Positions 42,401 through 50,494 are shown, numbered from the stretch's first letter. The stretch is DNA of 64,000 nucleotides from Mucilaginibacter endophyticus (GCF_003351025.1 NZ_QPCG01000002.1:1-64000); one strand, 5' to 3'. Notes: generated from the letters alone by a model not told the origin. Numbers and translations are program-made.

Positions 42401-42998
42401 AGTTTTAATTTTATAATCTGTAAACTATTACTTATACCAAAAAAAGTATACCGATTTGACACCCATATACGCAATTAGTTTAAATAATGTTTTGTGTAAT
42501 TAACTTCAGTCAAGAGGCCAAACAGCGGAATCCGTCACGCGCGTGGTGTTGATCAAGTTAGTTATCGAAGCTATAATTATCAGGACCGGCACGGCTCCTC
42601 CATCGGAATTGTGCACTAGGTAATGATCCTTAATAAGTATAACTCTGTGGTTCTTAACGCCAAATATATACCAAAGTTTGCATTTGTCAAGACATATTAA
42701 ACTGCGCTATAGTTTATACCTTAAAATATAAAAAGTATATATCATTACATTTAACAAGGCCCTTTAAAGCCCCTTTTAAGGCCCTTGGTAAATCTATTTG
42801 GATTTATGTCGAGTACAATCACATAAAATTCTATAAATCCATTAAAATGAATCTTATTGCGTTTTACAATATTTTTTATTTAAAAATTATTTAAAAAATA
42901 TTTTTAATTGTAACAACAAAATGACAATTCTTTCCGGTGCACTGCCACCAAATCACAGCTTAATCCCTGATACCAATGTCAAGGAATAATTTTATTTA
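42401..42998. other. 600-bp intergenic region with GC-richer core and short tandem repeats
   Basis: No gene is seen. About 42510-42700 is less AT-rich than its surroundings and contains CACGCGCGTG and TTGATCAA palindromes, perhaps an RNA or the leftward promoter. Near 42755-42790 AAGGCCCTTT, AAGCCCCTTTT and AAGGCCCTTGG form an imperfect tandem repeat. A replication origin or a small RNA is possible. Confidence 0.35.
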
Positions 42999-43038
42999 AT
43001 CAAAATTTTGATTAAAAAGATAAGTATTATTATCTTTA
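42999..43038 (+). promoter_or_regulatory. Palindromic phage promoter element, copy 3
   Basis: ATCAAAATTTTGAT (42999-43012), then ATTAAAAAGATAAGT context and TATCTTTA (43031-43038) 20 nt after TTTG. The ATG of the VRR-NUC gene is at 43042, only 3 bases after the -7 box, so the transcript would be nearly or fully leaderless. Confidence 0.75.
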
Positions 43039-43041
43039 ACC

Positions 43042-43494
43042 ATGCAATCAGAGGCTAAGATTCAGCAAGATGCTTTTACTGAAATACGTAATAAGTACCC
43101 GCAAACTTACGGGTTATTGTGGCATTGCCCAAATGGTAGCTTGCGCGATCCTGTTACTGCTGCTTTCCTGAAAGGAGCCGGTGTTGTGCGAGGAATCCCT
43201 GACCTGCATTTTATTTGGAATGGGAAATACTACTTGATCGAAGTTAAAACGCCCACCGGTTTCTGCTCTACTGATCAAAAATTAATCCACGCTGTTCACG
43301 CCAGTCACGGCCTAAATACTTATTTATTTACCACTTCAAACGACATCATTTCGTTTGTTGAGTGTATCTTAAATGGTGGCGATATAGTCCAATTTAACTT
43401 GTTTATTTCTCCTTATTCCAGGGCTGAAATGGTTGATGTTTACAAGGCTGAGCTACGTGCTGAAAGGATGAAAAAGTTAAAAAAGGCTGCGTAG
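43042..43494 (+). CDS. VRR-NUC domain nuclease
   Basis: The 150-aa protein matches the VRR-NUC PD-(D/E)XK family: KIQQDAFTEIRNKYPQT, WHCPNGSLRDPVTAAFLKGA, GIPDLHFIWNGKYYLIEVK (catalytic D, E-x-K). Phage members are thought to resolve DNA junctions or act as endonucleases in replication or packaging. The gene has its own palindromic promoter. Confidence 0.85.
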   Translation: MQSEAKIQQDAFTEIRNKYPQTYGLLWHCPNGSLRDPVTAAFLKGAGVVRGIPDLHFIWNGKYYLIEVKTPTGFCSTDQKLIHAVHASHGLNTYLFTTSNDIISFVECILNGGDIVQFNLFISPYSRAEMVDVYKAELRAERMKKLKKAA

Positions 43495-43537
43495 ACCAAA
43501 ATTGAAATTGGTATAAAAATGGCCTTAATGATATTAT

Positions 43538-43594
43538 AATCTATGTTAACATACTTTTTTAAAAATAACCAGCAAAAGTATGTTAACATAGATT
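43538..43594. repeat. 21-bp perfect inverted repeat with GTTAAC cores
   Basis: AATCTATGTTAACATACTTTT (43538-43558) has its exact complement at 43574-43594 with a 15-nt gap. Further TGTTAA-type words follow near 43637, 43657, 43683 and in reverse at 43717. The cluster lies directly upstream of the packaging genes and is a candidate pac/cos or terminase-binding region, or an operator. Confidence 0.75.
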
Positions 43595-43680
43595 GATAAA
43601 AGTTAATAAAAAGTGTCTTTACGGTACTATAAACTATGTTAAATAGTACTAAAAGTGTGTTAACATACTTTGTGTGATAA

Positions 43681-43726
43681 AGTGTGTTAATAAGCCCCTA
43701 TAAGGGGGCTTTTAACTTAACACACT
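43681..43726 (+). terminator. Terminator-like nested hairpin
   Basis: An inner stem AAGCCCC/GGGGCTT (43692-43698/43705?-43712, one extra G in the run) followed by TTT is framed by an outer 10-bp repeat AGTGTGTTAA/TTAACACACT (43681-43690/43717-43726). It can end the VRR-NUC transcript. The outer arms reuse the TGTTAA motif of this region. Confidence 0.6.
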
Positions 43727-43744
43727 TTTGATTAGGCTACACAA

Positions 43745-43933
43745 ATGCAAGTCCTCACACCCAAAATAAAAACCTACTTCACCAACATGGTACCGGGTGA
43801 AGTAATACAAGTGTGGGAACAAAGGTACCCGGTCATCCTCATCCTTGCTGCGAAGGAATTTATAGACGAAGGTGGCCAGTTAGAATTTAGCAGCGATTAC
43901 GAACAATTAAAAAAGTTACCCAACTGGATTTAA
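43745..43933 (+). CDS. Small phage protein before the terminase genes
   Basis: This 62-aa protein is of unknown function (PGEVIQVWEQRYPVILILAA). It begins the rightward packaging operon, 5 bp before the next gene. Confidence 0.5.
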   Translation: MQVLTPKIKTYFTNMVPGEVIQVWEQRYPVILILAAKEFIDEGGQLEFSSDYEQLKKLPNWI

Positions 43934-43938
43934 ATATC

Positions 43939-44364
43939 ATGAGCTTAAAATTATCCACCGTGGCAAAAGTTATTGCCAAACAATCACCAGAGCAGTACCG
44001 TGCTGCCGTAAAGGTTTGTGAGCCGATGCTGGCAAATACCGGTGTCATTCCGGCAATTCATAAAGCCATAAAAGATACTTATCCTGATCTTGATCGTACC
44101 GACGAGTCTATCATGTTTGCGGCTTGCGTGTATAGCGCTTACAGCCCGGCAAGCTTATTGGCGCCAGGAATCGAACGCGCTCCTAACGGGATTCGCAAAG
44201 TGATGTGCCAGGTTATGAATTGGGCTGATGCGCCGGTAGTTAATTACTATACAGGAATTGCCGCGGCCTATCTCAAAAATCCTAAATTCAAAGACCGTGT
44301 TAGTGCTGTGTTATTGGGCTTCCAGCAGTTTAGTATCAAGAGCAATCAGATCGAATTATTTTAA
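43939..44364 (+). CDS. Phage protein of the packaging operon
   Basis: I do not recognise this 141-aa protein. AVKVCEPMLANTGVIPAIHK and SAYSPASLLAPGIERAPNGI suggest a compact helical protein. The position two genes upstream of the large terminase, with 3 bp to the small terminase, suggests a role in DNA packaging. Confidence 0.5.
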   Translation: MSLKLSTVAKVIAKQSPEQYRAAVKVCEPMLANTGVIPAIHKAIKDTYPDLDRTDESIMFAACVYSAYSPASLLAPGIERAPNGIRKVMCQVMNWADAPVVNYYTGIAAAYLKNPKFKDRVSAVLLGFQQFSIKSNQIELF

Positions 44365-44367
44365 GCC

Positions 44368-45087
44368 ATGGCAAAGCTCACAGCTAAACAACAGCGTTTT
44401 ATTGAGGAATACCTGGTTGACTTCAACGCTACACAGGCTGCAATACGTGCTGGTTATTCTTTTGATACCGCTGCCGAGATGGGTTATGAAAACCTCAGAA
44501 AACCTCACATAAAAGCTGAAATTGATAAACGCCTCGATGCACTATCCATGGAGGCAGGAGAGATCACCAAACGCTTCACAAACCTTGCCAGAGGCAACAT
44601 GAGCGATTATATGGTCAAGCGCCTTGTTCCGCATACCCCGCAAATCAAAGTTGGCTTACAGCGGCTCATTGATAATGAAAAGGCTCACATCGCCAGAGAG
44701 GAAAAATTTTGCATAATCAAGGGATATACCGGCGAAGATTACGATAACTTCCAGAAATCTCTCGATTATAACAGGGATAATATCCTCCGTTGGGAGCTTG
44801 AGCTAGCTGATAATCCTTATGCTTATCGTGTTGTTGATGGCGAAACTGTCATGATTGAAGAGGCAGAGCTTGACCTGGTTAAAGTGATCGAGGATAAAGA
44901 GCGCGGGATTATCAAATCTGTTAAGCACACCAAAGATGGAATACAGGTTGAAATGTATCCGGCCGATAATGCTTTGGCCCAATTAGCCAAGATCAGGAAG
45001 ATGATGAGTGATAAAGAGGTTGACGTTAACCTGAACGTAGATACGATCATTAAAGTGGGGTATGGCCAAAACAATGAGGGAGCTTAA
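44368..45087 (+). CDS. terS: Terminase small subunit
   Basis: The 239-aa protein begins MAKLTAKQQRFIEEYLVDFN then ATQAAIRAGYS and AAEMGYENLRKPHIKAEIDK, the terminase small subunit (Terminase_2) HTH region. It recognises packaging sites on phage DNA and recruits the large subunit, whose gene overlaps by 26 bp. Its likely target is the repeat cluster 43538-43726. Confidence 0.9.
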   Translation: MAKLTAKQQRFIEEYLVDFNATQAAIRAGYSFDTAAEMGYENLRKPHIKAEIDKRLDALSMEAGEITKRFTNLARGNMSDYMVKRLVPHTPQIKVGLQRLIDNEKAHIAREEKFCIIKGYTGEDYDNFQKSLDYNRDNILRWELELADNPYAYRVVDGETVMIEEAELDLVKVIEDKERGIIKSVKHTKDGIQVEMYPADNALAQLAKIRKMMSDKEVDVNLNVDTIIKVGYGQNNEGA

Positions 45088-46504
45088 GTTCGATTTCAAT
45101 CCAGATATTTTCAATAATATTTTCTGGCACCTGAAAGCAGCATTCTTAAATGTTGCTATCAGGTTTATTTGGGTTTATGGAGGATCATCGGCCAGTAAAA
45201 CCTACTCTGTTGTGCAGCTCATCATCATCCGGATGCTGGAAGCCAAAGATGAAAATACCATGGTGCTGCGTAAGTATGCGGTAGACATTAAAGATTCCAT
45301 CTATTCAGACTTTACTGGTATCATAAAATCTTGGGGCCTTGAAGATTATTTCCTTTGCCAGCAAAATTATATCGTATGTAAAATCACAGGATCTTACGTC
45401 CGTTTTCGTGGGTTGGATGACAGCGAGAAAATTAAAGGACTGGCTAACTTTAAACGGGTTGTTTTGGAGGAGATCAGCCAGTTCGACGAAACGGACCTTA
45501 AGCAGATAAGAAAGCGTTTACGCGGGAGAATAGGGCAGCAGATCATCGGCATATTTAACCCAGTATCAGAAGAGCACTGGATCAAAACTAAAATATTTGA
45601 TCTGGAAATCTTAACTGAGCAGCAGAGCGATATCGCCGGCATGTGGGTTAACGAAAAAGGGAACCTGGTTATCATGAAAACCAATTACCTCGACAATAAA
45701 TACATAGTCGGGCCAAACTTCGTTGATCAGCACACCATTGATGACTTTGAGAAGGATAAGATTAATGATTACGAGTATTACCGGATCTATGGTTTAGGAG
45801 ATTGGGGCAAGCTACGTACGGGCGGAGAGTTCTGGAAGCAATTTAAGCCTGCTCTGCACGTCAATAAAATTGCATGGGACAAATCATTGCCTATATGGTT
45901 ATCTTGCGACGAGAACGTTAACCCTTATATCCCGTGGACTGTATGGCAGCTTAAAGATAAGCATGCGCAGCAGATCGATGAGATATTTCTTGAAGATCCA
46001 CGTAACCGGGTTGTACACGCGGCAGCTGAATTTAAAAAGCGATATCCTGCCGGCGAGGTGTCGGGATTATTCGTTGGTGGTGACCGTACCAGCATCAAGG
46101 AAGATACCAAAAAAGAGAAAGGTGAAAATTACTTTACTGATATCATGACCGCGCTGAAGGAATACAGGCCTGTATTGAAAATTCAAGCCGTTAACCCATC
46201 TGTAGTACAATCTGGTAACTTTATCAATGAGATATACGGCGGCACCAGTGCCAGCGGCATAACCATTGGGATAAGCGATGTCTGTAAGAAGTCAATTTAT
46301 GATTATCAGTATACGCAGGAGGCAAGTGACGGGACCGTGTTCAAGAAAATGGTTAAGCATCCAGTTACCAAAGTGCCATATCAGGAATTTGGGCACGCCA
46401 CGGATTGTAAGCGCTACCTGATCACTCACAACTTTGCTGCAGAATACCTGGCATTCATCAACAAGAAAAAATCATTAGGTGTTAGGGCCCTTAGTGGGGT
46501 TTAA
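45062..46504 (+). CDS. terL: Terminase large subunit
   Basis: This 480-aa PBSX-type terminase has Walker A WVYGGSSASKTYS near residue 40, Walker B RVVLEEISQF, and a C-terminal RNase-H-like nuclease with FVGGDRTSIKED and HATDCKRYLI. It pumps DNA into the prohead and cuts concatemers. The family is the strongest sign that the element is a tailed phage. Confidence 0.93.
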   Translation: MAKTMRELKFDFNPDIFNNIFWHLKAAFLNVAIRFIWVYGGSSASKTYSVVQLIIIRMLEAKDENTMVLRKYAVDIKDSIYSDFTGIIKSWGLEDYFLCQQNYIVCKITGSYVRFRGLDDSEKIKGLANFKRVVLEEISQFDETDLKQIRKRLRGRIGQQIIGIFNPVSEEHWIKTKIFDLEILTEQQSDIAGMWVNEKGNLVIMKTNYLDNKYIVGPNFVDQHTIDDFEKDKINDYEYYRIYGLGDWGKLRTGGEFWKQFKPALHVNKIAWDKSLPIWLSCDENVNPYIPWTVWQLKDKHAQQIDEIFLEDPRNRVVHAAAEFKKRYPAGEVSGLFVGGDRTSIKEDTKKEKGENYFTDIMTALKEYRPVLKIQAVNPSVVQSGNFINEIYGGTSASGITIGISDVCKKSIYDYQYTQEASDGTVFKKMVKHPVTKVPYQEFGHATDCKRYLITHNFAAEYLAFINKKKSLGVRALSGV

Positions 46505-46516
46505 AAATAAATATCA

Positions 46517-46555
46517 ATCAAAATTTTGATTAAAAAGATAAGTTGTTTATGTTTG
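46517..46555 (+). promoter_or_regulatory. Palindromic phage promoter element, copy 4
   Basis: ATCAAAATTTTGAT (46517-46530), then TAAAAAGATAAGT and TATGTTTG (46548-46555) 19 nt after the TTTG. It precedes a structured leader and the 116-aa gene. Confidence 0.8.
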
Positions 46556-46569
46556 TTCTATGCTAATGA

Positions 46570-46659
46570 GTTGCAATTCGGTTAGCTATCCAAAACGACA
46601 TTTTTAGAGCCTATTAGCAGAGTACCTGATTGCAACCTGGGAAATGCTGATAGGCTTTA
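46570..46659 (+). ncRNA. Second structured leader RNA with interleaved helices
   Basis: A (46570-46582, GTTGCAATTCGGT) pairs with A' (46624-46636) over 12 of 13 positions, one a G-T pair. B (AGCCTATTAGCA, 46608-46619) pairs with B' (TGCTGATAGGCT, 46645-46656) with one G-T pair and possible extension outward. The order is again A-B-A'-B'. B' is followed by a T-rich run up to the ATG at 46675, so this may be an attenuator, a pseudoknot or the end of a small RNA. Confidence 0.62.
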
Positions 46660-46674
46660 TCATTTTTAGATTTT

Positions 46675-47025
46675 ATGGGAAATATAAAAACAGATCCTTA
46701 TCAGATCGTGAAACACTTTCGCGGCAACTATCAGGTATTAGATGCTGAAGGTCGTGACTTAATAGGTCATTATGTAAGCCTGCACAAAGCAAATCAAACG
46801 GTTATTGCCCATAAGCTACAAGATAAAGCTTTATCTGATCCTCGAGTATTGCAGAGGGCTGAGGCCATGACAACGCTCAAGGGCGAAAGCTTGCGTAACT
46901 GGCTATACACAACGCTAATCAGGTTTGAGATTGATGAGCTTAGATTGGTCATCAATAAGCCTAAGAAATTGAAAGAGCTCCATGACTCTTATATCGAACG
47001 TATGATGCGTAGGTTAAATAAATAA
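46675..47025 (+). CDS. Phage protein of unknown function
   Basis: The 116-aa basic helical protein (MGNIKTDPYQIVKHFRGNYQ; a C-terminal helix with EIDELRLVINKPKKLKELHD) follows the structured leader. It has no recognised motif; possibly nucleic-acid binding. Confidence 0.5.
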   Translation: MGNIKTDPYQIVKHFRGNYQVLDAEGRDLIGHYVSLHKANQTVIAHKLQDKALSDPRVLQRAEAMTTLKGESLRNWLYTTLIRFEIDELRLVINKPKKLKELHDSYIERMMRRLNK

Positions 47026-47128
47026 CATCAAACGGCCCCGTCCGATCTCACAGGTAGGCATACAGGTAGTGAGATACCCCCAATGCTTAAACGGCTTGGG
47101 GATTTGGTGGTAAAAAGCAATTATAATT

Positions 47129-47524
47129 ATGAAAAAACTTATCCTAACCTTAGCAGGCGTAGCCATGCTGCTGCAGGCCTGCCAAAAAGACTCTGTACAA
47201 CCTAAAAAGCAAACAGTAACCTACAGCGTTACCTGCGCGCATTGTTCAGTTTACGTAACCGACAATTACAGCAATGCCGGCAACGAACAACTGGCCGCTA
47301 AAAGCAAACACTTCCTTGTCGATGGTGAATTTAACTACAGCTTTGACAATGATACGTTGAGCACAGCATCACTACAGGTGTATCTGGGCGCTCTGGCTCC
47401 TGTTATGCCGGTTAAGGCCATGATCACTACCAGTGATGGTAAACGTGTTGTCCTCGACAGGGAAATGGGCTTAGGAACCAAAGACGATCTTATAACAACT
47501 ACTATTTATCTGCCACTTAAATGA
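47129..47524 (+). CDS. Phage-encoded lipoprotein
   Basis: The 131-aa protein has a lipoprotein signal (MKKLILTLAGVAMLLQAC, lipobox LQAC) and a beta-rich mature domain with a CAHC pair near residue 38. Prophage lipoproteins often block superinfection or alter the surface. It is coupled by ATGA to a 43-aa membrane protein, between terminase and portal genes, an unusual place for cargo. Confidence 0.75.
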   Translation: MKKLILTLAGVAMLLQACQKDSVQPKKQTVTYSVTCAHCSVYVTDNYSNAGNEQLAAKSKHFLVDGEFNYSFDNDTLSTASLQVYLGALAPVMPVKAMITTSDGKRVVLDREMGLGTKDDLITTTIYLPLK

Positions 47525-47652
47525 TCAAGCGATGGGTAGAAGTAATCAGGCATGACGAGGTTTTGCAGGATCGTAAGTTTATAGCTGCTGTGATAGGTCT
47601 GATGTTGGTGGCTGCCGGGTTTAACTTTTGGACTTGGTGGTTTTTTAATTAA
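47521..47652 (+). CDS. Small single-pass membrane protein (43 aa)
   Basis: Overlapping the lipoprotein stop (ATGA), the frame reads MIKRWVEVIRHDEVLQDRKF then a hydrophobic helix (IAAVIGLMLVAAGFNFWTWW). It is too short for most gene finders. It may act with the lipoprotein, or be a holin-like or exclusion peptide. Confidence 0.6.
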   Translation: MIKRWVEVIRHDEVLQDRKFIAAVIGLMLVAAGFNFWTWWFFN

Positions 47653-47680
47653 GTTTGGGTATGTATGGCAGATCACTATT

Positions 47681-47710
47681 AAGCTTGGCAAATGCCGGGC
47701 TTTTTTTTAT
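47681..47710 (+). terminator. Rho-independent terminator
   Basis: AAGCTTGGC (47681-47689), loop AAAT, GCCGGGCTT (47694-47702) with two G-T pairs, then a T-run to 47708. It ends the lipoprotein unit before the portal gene. Confidence 0.75.
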
Positions 47711-47786
47711 TTTACATCAACTTACTATCAATACTAAGTAAGCCCCATAATCATACCCCTGCCAATAAGCAAGGGTATTTTTGTTT

Positions 47787-49238
47787 GTGGAGATATCTGA
47801 ATTAACCGCGCTACTAGCGGATCCTTTAAAACTCATTCCGGCCATAGAATCACTTGAGCCTACAATCCCGGCTTATGCCTACGATGTAGAGCCTGAGAAT
47901 CACAAAGTAGTATCTGATTTGTCCTATAGGCCGTGGAAAGAGATTGATGTGGCTAATGGTGTTCTTGATGATAAGGGTAATATGACCTACCGTAAGGAAC
48001 AAAGGGACGTTCATCGCATACCGTCATCAACGCAAAAGCAAATCCTGAATTGGGCGGTTCATATGAACCTTAGTGGTGGCATTGAAATCGACGCTACAAT
48101 CCGGGATAGTTTCAAAGCTACCGATGAGACTATGCTGGCCATGCTTAAAAAGACATGGGATGACAATAAGCTTAATTATACCGCTCAGAAAATAGATAGG
48201 CTCAAAAAGAACTATACCCAGTGCCTGGTTGTCTGGTATTCGGTACCAGCCGAAGAAGGATTCTGGGATGGTATTGCACCGGCTACAAGCAAGTTTAAGA
48301 TGCGGTGCTCTTTTTTTAGCCCAGCAACCGGCGATATTATCATCCCGATCTATGACCAGTATGGAGCAATGATCAGCTGTGCGCGTAAATACACAGTTGC
48401 CATCGATTCCAAAGATGTTTTAAAGATGGATCTGTTCTTGACTGACAAATACATCACCTATATCAATGCATCTACAGGCTGGACCGAAGAAAAAGTGACT
48501 GCAATCGCATACGGGAAAGCAAATTTCGTATTCCACGGGCAGGACAGGCCAGAATATGCCGATGTTTTACCTAAAATTGAGCGTGTTGAGGAGGTCGACA
48601 GCGATACAGCCGATGAAAACCAGATCAGTGCATTCCCGATACTGGCTGCAATAGGTGAAATTACTGATTCAACCGGTGGAGGTGCTAAAAATACACGCAA
48701 AACATTCCAGTTGAGTGATGGGGGCGATTTGAAATACGTTGAGGCGAAAGGATCACAACAGTCCGCCACTGATGAGCGTAAGAACCTGCGCCGGGATATC
48801 TATGACGAGACTGGTACCCCTCAAATCTCAATGGAGCAGCTGGCCGGCAGTTCAAATATACCTGGTGTAGCGATTGAGCTGATGTTTTTGCCGGCTACAA
48901 ACAAAGCCAGATCTAATCAGGAGGGAGATTTGGGCATGGAATGGCAGCGGCATCTGAATTTACTTAAGTCATGTATGGCCGTGATAAACGTTGGCGTTAA
49001 GCTGTCTGTTAGCATGCCTGTTAAGCCCAAGTTTAAGATTGAATTGCCGCGTAACCTTACCGAAGAGTATACCAACATAGTTTCTTTGGTAGGAGCTGGA
49101 TTATTGAGCCGAGATACCGCTGTAAAGATGCTGGCATTTACCAATGATCCAGTTGCCGAATACGAAAAGATCAAAGCAGAAGCTGCTGAGGCTGCCAAAT
49201 TGAAAGCCCCTGTTGTACAACCTAATACTTCAGTATAA
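47787..49238 (+). CDS. Phage portal protein
   Basis: The protein is about 483 aa from GTG 47787 (VEISELTALL); a TTG at 47781 is also possible and no ATG is near. The size, position after terL, and helices ending in AAEAAKLKAPVVQPNTSV fit an SPP1-type portal. The typical core (SSNIPGVAIELMFLPATNKA) is near residue 360. It forms the dodecameric DNA gateway of the head. The next gene overlaps (TAATG). Confidence 0.72.
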   Translation: MEISELTALLADPLKLIPAIESLEPTIPAYAYDVEPENHKVVSDLSYRPWKEIDVANGVLDDKGNMTYRKEQRDVHRIPSSTQKQILNWAVHMNLSGGIEIDATIRDSFKATDETMLAMLKKTWDDNKLNYTAQKIDRLKKNYTQCLVVWYSVPAEEGFWDGIAPATSKFKMRCSFFSPATGDIIIPIYDQYGAMISCARKYTVAIDSKDVLKMDLFLTDKYITYINASTGWTEEKVTAIAYGKANFVFHGQDRPEYADVLPKIERVEEVDSDTADENQISAFPILAAIGEITDSTGGGAKNTRKTFQLSDGGDLKYVEAKGSQQSATDERKNLRRDIYDETGTPQISMEQLAGSSNIPGVAIELMFLPATNKARSNQEGDLGMEWQRHLNLLKSCMAVINVGVKLSVSMPVKPKFKIELPRNLTEEYTNIVSLVGAGLLSRDTAVKMLAFTNDPVAEYEKIKAEAAEAAKLKAPVVQPNTSV

Positions 49239-49522
49239 TGAAAACCTTACGTAAAGTTACCATCAAACCGGTATTTGTTGAATGGATGCCTGATTTCTAT
49301 GAGCAGGGGACCGTTTATATAAGCCGTGAGCATAATTGTAGTAAGCATTTGTGTTTATGTGGCTGCGGGCAGATGACGATCATGCCACTGGATGATGGTA
49401 CAAATTGGTGGCGTTTGGTTGAGAATGGGGATAAGGTGTCATTCATTGGGTCGGTTGGTAACTTTTCTTTTGAATGCAAGTCGCATTATATCATTACTGA
49501 TAACATAGCAAATTTTGTATGA
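49238..49522 (+). CDS. Small Cys-rich phage protein
   Basis: This 94-aa protein has NCSKHLCLCGCGQMTIMPLD, a probable zinc-binding site, and NWWRLVENGDKVSFIGSVGN. It resembles small phage proteins (often annotated DUF6527-like; not verified here). It overlaps the portal stop by one base and the next gene by 4 bp. Confidence 0.55.
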   Translation: MKTLRKVTIKPVFVEWMPDFYEQGTVYISREHNCSKHLCLCGCGQMTIMPLDDGTNWWRLVENGDKVSFIGSVGNFSFECKSHYIITDNIANFV

Positions 49523-49920
49523 AGAACGGCATAATGGGTTCAATTGATTTTGGTGTTTACCCTGGTAAATGCCTTTTTGTTTATGGATATACCTATAAAC
49601 AAATGATCAAAGAACTTAAAAAGCAAAAGTGTCATGAATTGATAGCCGGTATTGAAGGTGAAAAAGATTTTATTAATGAAAGTGATTATTGCGCGATGCA
49701 CCGGCAGGCGGGAGGCTCACATCTTTATTACATTTTCATAAACCGGAAATTTAAATTCATTGATGAGCATTATGCTACATTGGCCCATGAATGCTTGCAC
49801 ATATGCCAATTCTATTTGCCGCGGATCCTTGACCGCAACAGGGAGCATGAAGCTGAAGCTTATCTGCACACTCACCTGATGCTGCAGTGTCTGAAATTGT
49901 TAAGAAAATCGGTTAAATAA
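49519..49920 (+). CDS. Putative minimal zinc metallopeptidase
   Basis: The 133-aa protein contains LAHECLHICQFYLPRILDRN followed by REHEAEAYLHTH, an HExxH-type motif (HECLH) with downstream Glu/His as a possible third ligand. The size fits small phage zincins. It could process a structural protein or act on the host. The catalytic call rests on this one motif. Confidence 0.55.
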   Translation: MKNGIMGSIDFGVYPGKCLFVYGYTYKQMIKELKKQKCHELIAGIEGEKDFINESDYCAMHRQAGGSHLYYIFINRKFKFIDEHYATLAHECLHICQFYLPRILDRNREHEAEAYLHTHLMLQCLKLLRKSVK

Positions 49921-49931
49921 AAAATATTTTA

Positions 49932-49970
49932 ATCAAAATTTTGATTAAAAAGATAAGTTACTTATATTCG
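49932..49970 (+). promoter_or_regulatory. Palindromic phage promoter element, copy 5
   Basis: ATCAAAATTTTGAT (49932-49945), TAAAAAGATAAGT, then TATATTCG (49963-49970) 19 nt after the TTTG. It precedes the tRNA and RNA block. Confidence 0.78.
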
Positions 49971-50003
49971 TTTCGTAATTGATTTACGATGGGGATTTAC
50001 GAG

Positions 50004-50033
50004 GTAAGATCAGTGAGCAATCACTGGTCTTAC
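50004..50033 (+). ncRNA. Leader hairpin with GCAA tetraloop
   Basis: GTAAGATCAGTGA (50004-50016) pairs with TCACTGGTCTTAC (50021-50033), 13 bp with one G-T pair, closed by GCAA, a GNRA tetraloop. Upstream, TCGTAA (49973-49978) can pair with either of two TTACGA copies (49984-49989, 49997-50002). It lies between promoter copy 5 and the first tRNA. Confidence 0.6.
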
Positions 50034-50052
50034 TTTGTTAAGAATTGAAAAT

Positions 50053-50127
50053 TGCGGGGTAGAGCAGTTGGTTAGCTCGTCGGTCTCATAAGCCGAAGGT
50101 CGTGGGTTCGAGTCCCATCCTACGCAA
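50053..50127 (+). tRNA. tRNA-Met-like (anticodon CAT)
   Basis: The cloverleaf is TGCGGGG-TA-GAGC...GCTC, anticodon stem TCGGT-CTCATAA-GCCGA, T-arm GTGGG-TTCGAGT-CCCAT. It looks like an initiator-type tRNA, but the acceptor 3' strand has one extra base and a G-A mismatch, and no CCA is encoded. It may be functional after CCA addition or degenerate. Confidence 0.7.
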
Positions 50128-50248
50128 CGCAATTACCAGGCTCAATCAAAAAGATCTAAAGCAAGGGGATGGTTTCTTATCCGGTTTACTTCCGGTGATC
50201 TTCCATCTACGCCGGGGTAATTAAAGATGGTTAGAGCCAAGTTAAACG

Positions 50249-50288
50249 GACTGGCAGAAGCAGGATGCACTACGCCAGTCGCCTGCTT
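50249..50288 (+). ncRNA. Interleaved 7-bp arms (pseudoknot or switch)
   Basis: GACTGGC (50249-50255) pairs with GCCAGTC (50274-50280), and AAGCAGG (50258-50264) with CCTGCTT (50282-50288), both perfectly. The arms alternate, so only one hairpin or a pseudoknot can form. It overlaps a weak 32-codon frame at 50227-50325. Confidence 0.5.
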
Positions 50289-50494
50289 TATTAAAACAAA
50301 CAACCGCTTAGGGCAATCCTTGTAAGTCGGTTAAAGAAGCTGGTTTCCGCCGTAGAAGCTGATACGGATTACCCTTTACGAGTTATTGGGTTTGGGGTTG
50401 AAGAGAAACAATCACGCCTTATGAGATGACGGATATCATAGGGATGCAGCTCCAGCAACTTAGCAAGTTTTCGGTGGCTAAAAAGGAGTAACCG

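Noticed and set aside
43538..43726. CRISPR-like array
   Set aside because: The repeats are short, in both orientations and irregularly spaced, with no spacers of constant size and no cas genes.
50295..50425. 43-codon protein-like open frame between the tRNAs
   Set aside because: It has no usable start codon and overlaps the interleaved stems; not supported as a gene.
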